Shown piece by piece: positions 35,067-45,800 of a DNA stretch of 64,000 bases (its first letter is position 1; every line of letters starts with the position of its first letter). The DNA is from Neckera pumila (Eukaryota > Streptophyta > Bryopsida > Hypnales > Neckeraceae). The notes under the pieces are model-generated. The model was not told the DNA's origin, ran no database searches, and saw only the letters and a program-made list of their open reading frames with translations. Both the position numbers and the translations under genes were made by a program. The stretch spans positions 30,889,282 through 30,953,281 of the forward strand of contig OZ018409.1 in assembly GCA_963969595.1 (NCBI GenBank), read 5' to 3'.

Positions 35067-36551
35067 GGTAGACAAGCCTATTACCAACCTGATTTGCAAT
35101 CTAAATACCTTAGGGCCAATTCTAAGAAGGAAGCACAAACTTTTCAGAGGTGTGCGCTTGTTTTACAAATCAAAACCAAGTGGAATTATAAACTTCCAAT
35201 TAAAATTGTAATGTTTGTGAATTTTTGAAGTGGATTGCCCTGAAATTACAAAATTGCCCATGAGTGGAGTTATAAACATCCTATTAACAACCCATAACCA
35301 CCCATCCATGTATCTATTAGTACCTAAATATTGACCAATGAAAAATTGACACACTGTTATCCTTTGTGGCATTAATGTTCTAATTTTGTCAAAAAAAAGA
35401 ATGGATTTAAATGGTTTTCATGGCGGAATTGGGGCCAAAAGTATCCTAGTAAAAATAGGTGGCTAGCTGTTTAGGTTGTTTTGCCTTAAGTGTGGTTGTA
35501 ATTTCTAATATGATCCCCTCAAGGGTTGAGGAAATTGATTGATTGATTGATTTCATGGAATCACGTTTTTCTTGATGAAGCATGAGTTTGTTATGAAAAT
35601 TTGAAAAAATACATGTTCTAAACTCTAGAAGTGTCACTAATAAGGTCACAAATGCATGTGTTCCTTAACAATTATAATGTTTAGATCAAAAAATGGGCAT
35701 TTCTTTTATGATTTTGCATTGAAAAAAGTACATGACCACATTGAGGCCTTTTTTGAGTTGTCACTTGCACACCCCAAAAGTGTTACAATTACATCCCTAA
35801 AATGTCAATGATTTCATTTATTCCTCAAGTATTTAAACTTAGTGTATGACCATTCCTAGATGGTGGCAAAAATAGTCAAGTGTTGACATTAGAGTGATTT
35901 ATGAATTATTTTGCATTCTTTATATTCAATAGGTCTTTTGTGTGTCTACTCTGGTTATTGCTTCTATTTTAGGTAAGCCAACATATTCTTACACTTGTTT
36001 GTGCAACAACAGAATTGACTCTACAAGTACCATTATGTACTAATAGTATATATTTAAGTTCTTGAATTGTGCACAAGTAATACATTGTAGCACAAATAGG
36101 CTACAACAACAAAATATGATAAGACTTATAGGATGGCATACCTTATCATGAGATTAGAAATTTCTTAAGTTTTTATCAAATCTTATTCAAATTTCAGATT
36201 TTAATAAGATTTTGTTCTCTACCACTCCACAATGGACACTAAACCACGCATTCTCCATGCTTATAGGAGTAGCTTAGCCATCCCATCTTGTGAATTTTGA
36301 ATATTATTCTTTTTGAGCAATCTATAAATCAATATTTACAAGAGTGATGAAACTTTTTACATCCATAGGCATTGATGAAACATGTAATAAGATATGAATG
36401 AAATGTCATCCTTTCATCCAAAGTGCATTCATGCATCCAAAAGAGGGATACCATTCCGAGAATGATACATATTCTACAAATTAAAAATAATATCAGTAAC
36501 AACAAACTCACAAAATTATAATGTATCATGGTAATAAATTATTTCAAGTTG
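35067..36551. other. AT-rich sequence, nothing recognised
   Basis: A short (TGAT)n run lies near 35538-35556. No gene found. Confidence 0.45.
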
Positions 36552-36560
36552 AATACCGAG

Positions 36561-36792
36561 GGCCAGGGAGGATTGATCCCCTTATTGCCCCAAGCCAAGG
36601 GTAAACGTAAAAAATGCCCCCTATTTTGTGCCGCTTACATTTTGTATTCCTTCACCTCTGCTAGCAAATTTGGGACCTCTGATTGCAATTTCAGATTTTG
36701 CAAATTTTACCATATGTGACAAGTACAAAATTCCATTTTTTTTTCCAGGGGTACAACGTGGGGCAATAAAGGGGGGTCAATCCTCCCTGACC
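36561..36792. mobile_element. Foldback MITE with 9-bp duplication (MULE-like)
   Basis: The inverted ends GGCCAGGGAGGATTGA and its near complement enclose 232 bp. Next inward, 'attgcccca' and 'tggggcaat' also pair. The host sequences AATACCGAG (36552-36560) and AATATCGAG (36793-36801) differ at one base, indicating a 9-bp target duplication typical of Mutator-like elements. Confidence 0.7.
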
Positions 36793-36801
36793 AATATCGA
36801 G

Positions 36802-37728
36802 GATAGTGTGGCCTACAAACCCCCATGAAAATTGGGGACAAACTGATTATACATACGGAATAAATTGACCCCCTTGCTCGGCCCCAAATTAGTTGGGAGA
36901 GGTGTACAAAGTAAATTAATCAAGCACAAAAGATGGGGCATTTTTTATCACTGTAATGACTTTGAGGAGCCGATTGAGGCAAGGGTTTAGGGTTCAATTC
37001 ACCCCAACCGATTACAATAGAACTTCTCTTAGTGCATACTCTAATAGTGCACAATATGCAATAAGAGAGTTAGTAGGGTGGGTCCAATTTCAAGGATGTT
37101 TTCTGGAAAGTAGTGTAGTTAGATGCCACATTACTTAAGGTAAAACAGTCCATTGTGGTCAGATGATCCATAGTGGTCATCTAGAGAATGATTCATCACG
37201 GGTTTTTCTAATTTGTGAGAGTTTGGCTTCAATGTATGTCTTACATGATAGTATTGGAGTGATTAGTGAATTCATTAGGAACTTCCAATTTTTCAGTGAG
37301 AATTCATTGTAAGAATTGAGTTTTTAGGCCTTCCATATTAGAAAATACTATGACTGCTTTAGGTGAGTAAAGTGAGCATGATGGATTTAGATTTTGTTAG
37401 TTCTAAGGTAGTTTGCAGACTCTTTTGGGCCATGATGCATTGAACACTTCATAAATTCATAGCAAATTCATACTTTGTCAAAAAAAAACATAATTTCAAT
37501 TGCACTCACTGTTTCTCACACTTGCACTACTGTGGGGGAAAAAATTGAAAAATTTCAACAACTATGAGGTCAAACTTCTTAGTGCATCGTCCTGGCATCA
37601 TGCACTAAGAGAGAGGTTCTACTACATACTGAGTTGCACACGGGTATAAATACTTGAGGGTCACATATATAGTATACCATATGGATACGTACTTGTACTT
37701 AATTGTATTCCATCTGGAGAGTGAACTA
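36802..37728. other. Sequence without recognised gene
   Basis: No gene or element end matched. Confidence 0.4.
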
Positions 37729-38055
37729 AGGTAACAGGTTCTGAAATCACACAGGCTCTAAAATTGTCCACCCTGCTCAAATGTACATTGCTTGTACATG
37801 TTCCTTTTTCATAGCCTTTAGCAATGTACAAACAATGTAAATTTTAGGGGGTGGGCGGTTTTAGAGTCCTATGCCACTTCAACTTCAAAATTTTATAACT
37901 AATTCCAAAAAGCTCCAAAAATATGAAACGACTTGGGTTAGATACCAATTCCTCTTGTCTTTCAAGGAAAATTTACTAAAAATTAATTCAAGAAGCTTCG
38001 CCTCCCCAAAATTCACTTTCAGCTCTTAAATGGGCAATTTCTGGACTTGTTACCT
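37729..38055. mobile_element. Family Q MITE (Q5)
   Basis: The ends AGGTAACAGGTTCTG and CTGGACTTGTTACCT have TA on both sides (37727-37728 and 38056-38057). At 327 bp it is the unoccupied reference for Q3. Confidence 0.8.
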
Positions 38056-38491
38056 TACTACTATAAGAGCATCTGCAATGCACCCTGTGAAAAGGATGGT
38101 AGTGGCATTGTAACGTTTGAAAAGCAAATTGGACTTAAATGCACCCCCCAATGTGACCGTCAAGTTCCACATTAGTTCCACGGCCTTGGTATGCGACCAC
38201 CCGAGACCGGCTAAATTGCAAAATGTGAAGGGCCCCCGCGAGTTGACTCCTTATAAAAATAGTCATTGTTGTCATACCTTTTTCCACATTGTAATGTGTG
38301 CCATTCAATGCAACCTTCCCTTGTTTGCATGAAAAGTCTTTTTTAATGTAGATTCTTGTCCTTTCTTTCTTTTTATAATGTGGGAAAGTCCATTTGACGT
38401 TTGGATTGCCAGTTCCGCGTTGGGTCTTTTTTTTCCAAAAAAAAATCGGCACTCTGGAAGCCTCGCGGAATGCCCCTCCAATTTGCCAGTA
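38056..38491. other. Sequence without recognised gene
   Basis: Overlapping frames on both strands (71 and 105 codons). No domain recognised. Confidence 0.4.
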
Positions 38492-38805
38492 AAGTAGGAG
38501 GTTCTAAAATGGAGCGTGTTCTAAAACCAATCAGGCTCTAGAGGTACATTTTGCACTTTCCAATGTACAAGTGGCGTGCATTTGAGGAGGTGGTCGGTGT
38601 TAGAGCCCACAAAAAATGCACTTTTCTGCAACTTCAGAAATTCATAACTAATTCTACAAAGCTTCAAAAAATATGAAACAACTTGGGTTAGATGCCAATT
38701 TCTCTTGCCTTTCAAAGAAAACTTACTGGAAAATATTTTAAGAAGTTTTACCTCCCCAAAATTCAGCTTCAGCTCTTAGATGAGCGATTTATGGACCTCC
38801 TACCT
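38492..38805. mobile_element. Family Q MITE (Q6)
   Basis: The ends AAGTAGGAGGTTC and GGACCTCCTACCT have TA on the left (38490-38491) and TC on the right. Length is 314 bp. The interior contains 'cataactaattctacaaagc' and 'aacttgggttagatgcc'. Confidence 0.75.
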
Positions 38806-39549
38806 TCGAGGGTTGTTTTACTGTATTTGCATTGCAGATACTCTAACATGTGTGCATGGCGGACAGAGATTTGAGTATTGTGTACTGCCAGTCCTTGGAA
38901 TACACCTGGTCACTTATTACTAGGGAACGCATGCATGGCCAGTACACAACATTAAATGCCACTGGTGGCTTGATGGGGCTGGCGGGGGCTTACCTCAACA
39001 ATCCCTCTGGTGCTGTAAACCCCCTGCCCTGGACGGACGGACGGACGGACATTCTAACTTCCTGTCTCTATGTGTATGTATTGGAAAGTAACTCACCGCA
39101 ATCATTTTGGAACTTGGACCCCCAAAATATCTGCCAGGCCCTTCAAACTTGACATGGCACGAAAATTACCACCACGACACTCGCCCCTGAAAATAACTTA
39201 TACCTTGTGTGAAAGTGAAGGTGAGATTCAACATAAATTAAGTTGTTTTTTTAAAGAAGAAAAAAAGAAAAAAAGAAAAGAAAAAAAAAGGGGGTCACAT
39301 GGCATCTAGTGATTGGTGCAATGTGATGTGGATTTGTCAAATTTTGACATGGAAATGCCTTGCTTGACATGCCTATGCTAAATTTGACCCTTAGGTATGG
39401 TATCTTATGTGTGGACTTCAACCTTGAAGTACCTGGATGTGAAACTTGTGGCCTTGAAAATACTCAGTCCATGGACTTTGCTTGACTGAAATGTCCGAAC
39501 ATTGACCTTGAGCTTGAATTAATCAAAGTGACCTAGATTTGGACCTTAA
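38806..39549. other. Coding-like patch, unassigned
   Basis: A 100-codon frame (38850-39152) has mixed composition and runs through a (GGAC)n run at about 39033-39050. No domain is recognised and no splice context supports it as a gene. The remainder is AT-rich. Confidence 0.35.
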
Positions 39550-41045
39550 CCCCTAAAGACCCAAGGCCTTTTTTCTACCAAAAAAAACACCCCAAACTGC
39601 CATTTTTATAGCAAAGAGTGAAAAAAATTTAAAAATGTTTTTTTTTGCAAATTTAATCATAGGATCTTACACCTAACTACTATGAGAATGTGTAGAAAAA
39701 ATTTCAGAATTTTTGACTACACCAATTGCAAGATATCTGCATTTAAAGTGAAAAAAACAAGTTTTTCAGCACATTGTGGAACTGGATTTTTTGACTTTGA
39801 ACATTTTTAACTTAAAATCTTTGCACTACAAAGTTTTGAGCTTTAAATGTTTATAGTGGAGAATTGAGTTGAAAAGCTAGCAAAAAAAAAGAATTCAAAA
39901 AAACTTAATTTTTCATTATTAAAAAAATTATTAAGTAGAAGTAGGTACAAGATAGAAGGAAAATTTAAAATACTTATATATTTTAGATGAAATTAAAATG
40001 CAGTAATCCCAATGGTGAGATTGTTCTAGAAAGTAAACTAAACCATGCAAAAAAAAAAAATGAAAAATTTGAGAAATTGCATTCAGAAATGAATCCTACT
40101 CCCTCTGTCCCACTAAAACCCTCCCAAAAGCTTCCCCATGAAGGATTAACTACATTTTTAGTCTTCCTAATAAGGGATACATGCATTCAAAAACGAGCGA
40201 CCCATCCTTTAGATCTTTGCAAAATCTCCAACTTAGGCACCATCGTTTAGGCACCCAAAATGCATGCGGAAAGTACTATTTTTGACAAAATTTGTAAATG
40301 CTGCCAGCTCCATCATTCTTGATGATTTAAATGTTGGTAGCAACATTGGGATTGTAGAAACATCTACTGCAACCTAAATACCCACAACAAAGATCCTTAC
40401 ACCACTTCAAGAACAACTCTTCGAAGTGTTGAAGTGGTCACCAAATCCATTGTTAATACTACTATCTAAGGAAGCACAACAAGTCCAAGGTATCTCATAT
40501 GGGCAAGGCCAAAAAAATTTGGCGAAGAATGCTCCCCAATGACTTGACTTGCCCCCACAAGGTTGTTCAGCACGGCCAACACTTACCCAACAATTGAAAT
40601 CTAGAAACAGAGCTTTTTAGTAGGATAGAAATTGTGCTTGATTTGGAGTTTTTTAGTGGGACAGAGGGAGTACAAGTTATTTTTTTCAAAAAGATGCTCC
40701 AATTGTCTGAAAAACAAGAATGTCCATAACTTTCTCAAAACAAATCCAGATGAAATGAATAAAGGCTTTTACATAGACAAAAATATAATCTATGAAAAAA
40801 AAAATACTTAAAAAAAATAATAAAAATTGCAGTTTTTTTTTGCTACCTGCCGTCCCCTGTTTTGAGCTTATTTGGTCATAACTTTTGTTCCCGAGCACCG
40901 ATTGTAAAAGAAATTGTAGTCCCACGAAACTAATCAACTTTTCTACCTCCCAAATAAGTTTCACAATATTAGGAGAAAATTTCAGCCCGTAGGTACCTAC
41001 CCAAAAACGCATTTGTCCCCCAAAGGGACAATGGTCCTATAGGGG
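39550..41045 (-). mobile_element. Family P element with nested Stowaway-type MITE (P-g)
   Basis: The ends CCCCTAAAGACCC and CCTATAGGGG have perfect TTAA on both sides (39546-39549 and 41046-41049). Removing the nested element and one TA leaves 922 bp against 921 bp for P-f, with which it aligns throughout. Confidence 0.85.
40099..40670. mobile_element. Stowaway-type MITE nested in P-g
   Basis: The inverted ends CTCCCTCTGTCCCACT and its complement have TA outside both (40097-40098 and 40671-40672). P-f shows the empty site at the same place with a single TA. The CTCCCTC(T/C)GTCCC end is characteristic of plant Stowaway (Tc1/mariner) elements. At 572 bp it is long for a MITE. No transposase frame. 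Confidence 0.9.
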
Positions 41046-41135
41046 TTAAATACTTGACCATCGGACTCAACCTTGAAATACGCATATGCAGAATTGAATC
41101 TAAAATATGCACACAACATTGGTAAGTTTTGTTAA

Positions 41136-41358
41136 CTCTAAAAGGACGCCGCGGACACTAAGTGTTTGATGGATGACGGAGAATCTTTATATATAAGAAA
41201 GTAGTGTAGATGTTCATCCTTTGGAACTTTATGTGGAAATGAGAGGTCGTCTAATAGTAGTTTGACCTCCAATGAGTGATCATGAGGGTTTTAAAGTAAA
41301 TAATTCAAATGGTACCAAAAAAGATGATTTCTGTGGTGACCAATCTATCTTTCTAGGG
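41136..41358 (+). mobile_element. Family W TTAA-flanked MITE (W3)
   Basis: The ends CTCTAAAAGGACGCC and TTTCTAGGG have TTAA on both sides (41132-41135 and 41359-41362). Length is 223 bp. Confidence 0.75.
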
Positions 41359-41362
41359 TTAA

Positions 41363-42066
41363 CTTTGAAAGGACGAGCCTATGACCACAAGATTCAAGCC
41401 TCACAATCTTTCACATTATTTGCTTCCATTTACAACTATACACAAATGAATTTTTTTATATTGATTTTCAAAGATGGAATTACATGTATTTTGTAAGTCA
41501 TAAAAATTTGAAATTATTGTGAATTATTTAAAGAATGAAAAAGTGAAGAAAATTCATATTAAATCTAAAACATCCTCAAAAAGTCTGAAATTTTTGCCAT
41601 TGGTGTGCATCTGTATAGTATATACCATCATGGTGTAAACTAAAATTATTGCATCACTCCAAAATTAGAAAACCAACAAACCATGGTTATAGGTCCAAAG
41701 TTCAAATTACAATAAAATACTGAATTTTATAAAAATTACAAAATTTCAAATTGGAATAGGAACTCAACTTGATAAACTCATTTCAGAAGTTGAGTTCAAA
41801 CTCAAAAACTATCACTTTTATAGCTAAAAGTTATTTTAGGAAAAAGAGCAAGAAGTGCTCAAAATACACTACAAGGGTGATCCGTAAATTAAACATCTTT
41901 GTCTATTGAAAAGTCAATAATATCATAGTGAGGGAACTTACAATACTATCCACTGAAAATGCAAAGCATTCCCCCCTAAAATGGATGAAAAATGATATTT
42001 TTCCATTCTACAACGTTACTTGAAGTCATCCACATAACACTAAATGGCTTCAATAATGTTTCAAAG
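41363..42066 (-). mobile_element. Family F TTAA-type element (F3)
   Basis: It starts right after the TTAA shared with W3 and ends AATGTTTCAAA before TTAG. It shares 'gcctatgaccac', 'ttcaagcctcac' and 'gaagaaaattcatat' with F2. Its far end matches the start of F4. Length is about 704 bp. Confidence 0.55.
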
Positions 42067-42703
42067 TTAGAAGTCTATGGGACATATAAAGGTTTACATG
42101 TTGGAAATTTGGTGCATTTGTGAGATCAAGTATAAAGTTGCAATGAATATTACATAGGCTCTACTACACTCTAAAAGGACAAGACCTATCACAAGAAATA
42201 CTGAATTTGCTGAAAGTGAATCAATTTTTGAATGAATAGATGCATTCTTTATTTCTACACAAAATAGTGAAATTGGATTGCCTTAACAATTAGGTTGCCT
42301 TCACTAAGAGAAGTTAGTTTATGAGCCATTGCTTGTCCACATGGAGGCGCATACAATTCTCTAAACCCAAGCCATGAACAATGCACCAACCCAAACAACC
42401 AGATAGTTCCTTCATTATTGTAATGACTGTACATAGTTATATAGTGTTGAATGTCGAGAAATTAGTATGGGGCAACCTAATTTCACTATTTTCTGTAGAG
42501 TAATCCTGAAAGCCATCCAGGGTTTAAAGTTTAGAAATGTGTCGACCCCTCAATACCCGGACAAGGAGTTCGACCTTGCAATACCAGGGCGTGGAGCGCG
42601 ACCTACACATACCCGTCCCGTGAAACTCGTCCCGGATATACCCGTCCTAAGGAACAGACCCCTAAATACGCGGTTCGCTCTCACAGCCTAAGCCCGCGTT
42701 CTT
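42067..42703. other. Upstream region of the GTPase gene
   Basis: AT-rich up to about 42520, then GC content rises sharply. No TATA box stands out. The rise marks the promoter and 5' leader. Confidence 0.5.
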
Positions 42704-42715
42704 AAACCCTAAACC
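42704..42715 (+). promoter_or_regulatory. Telo-box in the gene's promoter or leader
   Basis: AAACCCTAAACC contains the plant telo-box AAACCCTAA. It lies about 110 bp before the start codon, as commonly seen upstream of plant housekeeping genes. Function here is inferred from position only. Confidence 0.5.
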
Positions 42716-42817
42716 GTGGCGGCCATTCAGCCACACAAGCCTCACCCTCCGCATCCTCTCTTGTTGTGTCTCCCCCAATTTGCCTCTCAATTCTAAAGCT
42801 TTTGCTGTTTTGCAGCG

Positions 42818-45800
42818 ATGCAATTTAGCCGGGTTTTGCACCGCTCCTTTGCTGCGATGGCCGTCACTGCGTCGTCTGCGCTGCGGGCTTCCGGGGCGAT
42901 CACACGAGGCCTCGGCGCTTCGGAACCATGCGTCCATGGCGTGGGAATTTACCCGGCTAGGGTTTCGGTGCCGAGGTCGATGCTACGAGGGTTCAGCAGA
43001 CGAGCGACTGTGGTGCCTGCTGGAATTAGGTTTTCGCGTGTGATGGAGAATAATAGGGCGAGGTTGTTGAGGACGACTGCGGGGGTTAGTCAGCTGGAGG
43101 AAGGGCCGCTGGAGACCACCAGTGAGGCGCAGTATGTGGATAACCGCGTGGCGGTGACGATTATTACGGGGTTCCTTGGTTCTGGAAAGGTATGGATTGA
43201 GAATTGGTTGTGGAGAATTGGTTGTGGAGAATTTTGAAGAAGCGGTTGGAAGTATTGGAAAGTGTTGGAATTATTCGAAGGAGCTAAATCTGAGAGAATT
43301 GGAAAGACTTGGAATGAAAATTTATGGAATTCGAAGAAGTTAAATCAGAGAGAATTGGAAAGCCTTGGAATGGGAATTTATTGCATGAATGGAACGAAAT
43401 GAAAATATATTGCGTGAAATTTTGGGGATGAAAATTTATGGAACGAGGTGAAACGGATTGGAGTCTCTTGAATTAACGGATTCGGTGAATTTAATGGATT
43501 GAATTGATGACTCGATGGATTGAAACAAGTCTGGGGCTAATATTAAGAGCATTTATGAATGCATTTTTAATTCTGGATGGGGGTGCATTGTCTCTGGTTT
43601 GTCTTCCAAGTTGATTGAGAAATGCTTCTGCATGTTTTAGCTTGGAGAATTCTAGAAACTGCTGTAGTGATACAAAGAATTGACTTCCGCAAGAACTTCC
43701 AAGTGACTTAGGTTAAGAAATAAAGACCAGTTTAGAAGCTAATAGGAAGTTTTTAGACATATTTCTATTCTTCAAGAGTGTAAGGTATCTTTCTATTGGT
43801 TCTTGTTGTGACTCTTCCATTATTGGAACTCGTATTGATATGAAAGCGGCCGCTTCAGGCCATTTGGGCACTGAGGGGTGGATAGGTGCTTCTGCATGTG
43901 TTTTAGTTGGGAGAATCTCGGAACTTTCTATAGTGATACAAGAATTGACTTCCGTTGAGTGCGGAGTTTTGTTGTGATTTGCATTGTTAAATTCCCCTCA
44001 ATTCCATTTCGTTGCTGATGTTATGCAACGTCGTTATTGGGGCAGACAACGTTGCTAAATCACATCCTTACCGCGAACCATGGCAAACGGATTGCTGTTA
44101 TCGAGAATGAGGTATTCATCGGAACTCTCTTCATTTTTTGTACTTTGTATCAAGTTTGAACTTTCGAATAGCCTACATTTGATTCAGGATACGTTGATTA
44201 CGTCACTGTGCCGTGACTCCGACATTGGACCTATTTCCGTCAAATGTAGACCAGGAATACAACTAAGGACAAAATGTAAGCCTGTACTACATGCACTTAC
44301 TCTTGGTCACTCACAAGTATGTGCATGTGAATGAGGCATACATTTTAATTCTCACATGTTCTTTCTGCAGGATTAGGTCCAGAGTCGGAATTAGAGAATT
44401 TTGCCTTCGCAACTTCTTAAAAAGGTTCTTTACCAAAGAGTTTAGAGTCGAGGTGTAATCACGAGCAAGAATTGAGATTGACACTAATGCTTTGCAGTTT
44501 GGAGAGGTGGACATCGATGGTTCTCTGGTAGCTGCAAGGCAGCAAGGAGACGAAGACATAATAATGCTCAACAACGGTTGCTTGTGCTGTACGGTTCGAG
44601 GGGATCTTGTGCGGATGCTGGGCGATCTTCTCAAGAAAAAAGGGGGCAAGTTTGATCATATCATCATTGAGACCACAGGTGAGTAAAGAGTCCAAGTACT
44701 GTTGTGCGGCCAGGGCTAGATCTCATCTGGACCTGTGAAATCAGCTCCAAATTCCTCCGCGGGGGGAAAACGCAGTAGCTGATTTTAAGTTTTACCATGG
44801 TTGATAATATTTGGAAAATTTGATTCATACTTGGAATCCGGGAACTCCGAATTAGCTAATTTTTGTCGAGTAGTACGTAATTAACCAACTACAAAACAGA
44901 GGGCATTTATGCATTTATCTGTCAAGGTGAAAAATTTGGAGTTATGCACCCTGGGTTTACAAAGACCATATGAGCTCTAGCCCTGGCCCAGTCTTGCCTA
45001 TTTTTCTATATTAAGTAACTGTTATTGTCGGTTGGTGTACGTCGTCTATGTAGTCTCGCGTTTAGGAATCATTCCTGATTGAAATAACTGTCGTCTGTTT
45101 GCTGTCGTCATGGGCTTGATGCATTGTCATCCCTCTGGATCTTCAATAGCTGTGGACTGGGACGTGCTTGTTAAAAGTAATGTTAGTTCAAATAGCAATT
45201 GTTCTGTTGCTTCCGTTATTGTATTAGAAATGTAATTCGGAAGTGGTCATCTTCAGGTCTTGCAAACCCTGCTCCAATCATCCAGACGTTTTATCTTGAG
45301 GAGCATTTGGCACATCACTTGCGTCTGGATGGAGTTGTGACGCTAGTGGATGCCAAGCATGCAACACAGCATATAGAGGAAGTCAAGCCTGATGGTGTGG
45401 TCAATGAAGCAGTGGAGCAGATTGCCTATGCGGATCGCATCATTTTGAACAAGGTATCCTGCTTCGATGGGGATATGGTGTCCTGCAAGTCCTATGTCTA
45501 GTTCAGACTTGATGGACCAGTACCACCGTCAGAAAGTTTATATTCTTTATATTTTGGCAAGGTAACGCTTGCGAACTAAGTTTCTGTTCTGCTTCTTTAC
45601 GTTTGATTATGTCCTGAATCAAAATTCTTGCCAACAGATTGACCTTGTAAAAGAAGTTGAGATGGAGTCGGTGATGCGTCAGATAAAGGTAAATAGCAGC
45701 TCTGAAATAGTCATAATAGCATTTTTTGATGTGGCAGCGTGCTATTAAGTTAATTGTATTTCCGCTTGAGCATAGTTTTCAAAGTTGCGTGTTTGCGACC

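Noticed and set aside
44311..44695. Minus-strand frames over exon 3 of the GTPase gene
   Set aside because: They are shadows of the plus-strand exon and have no recognised domain.
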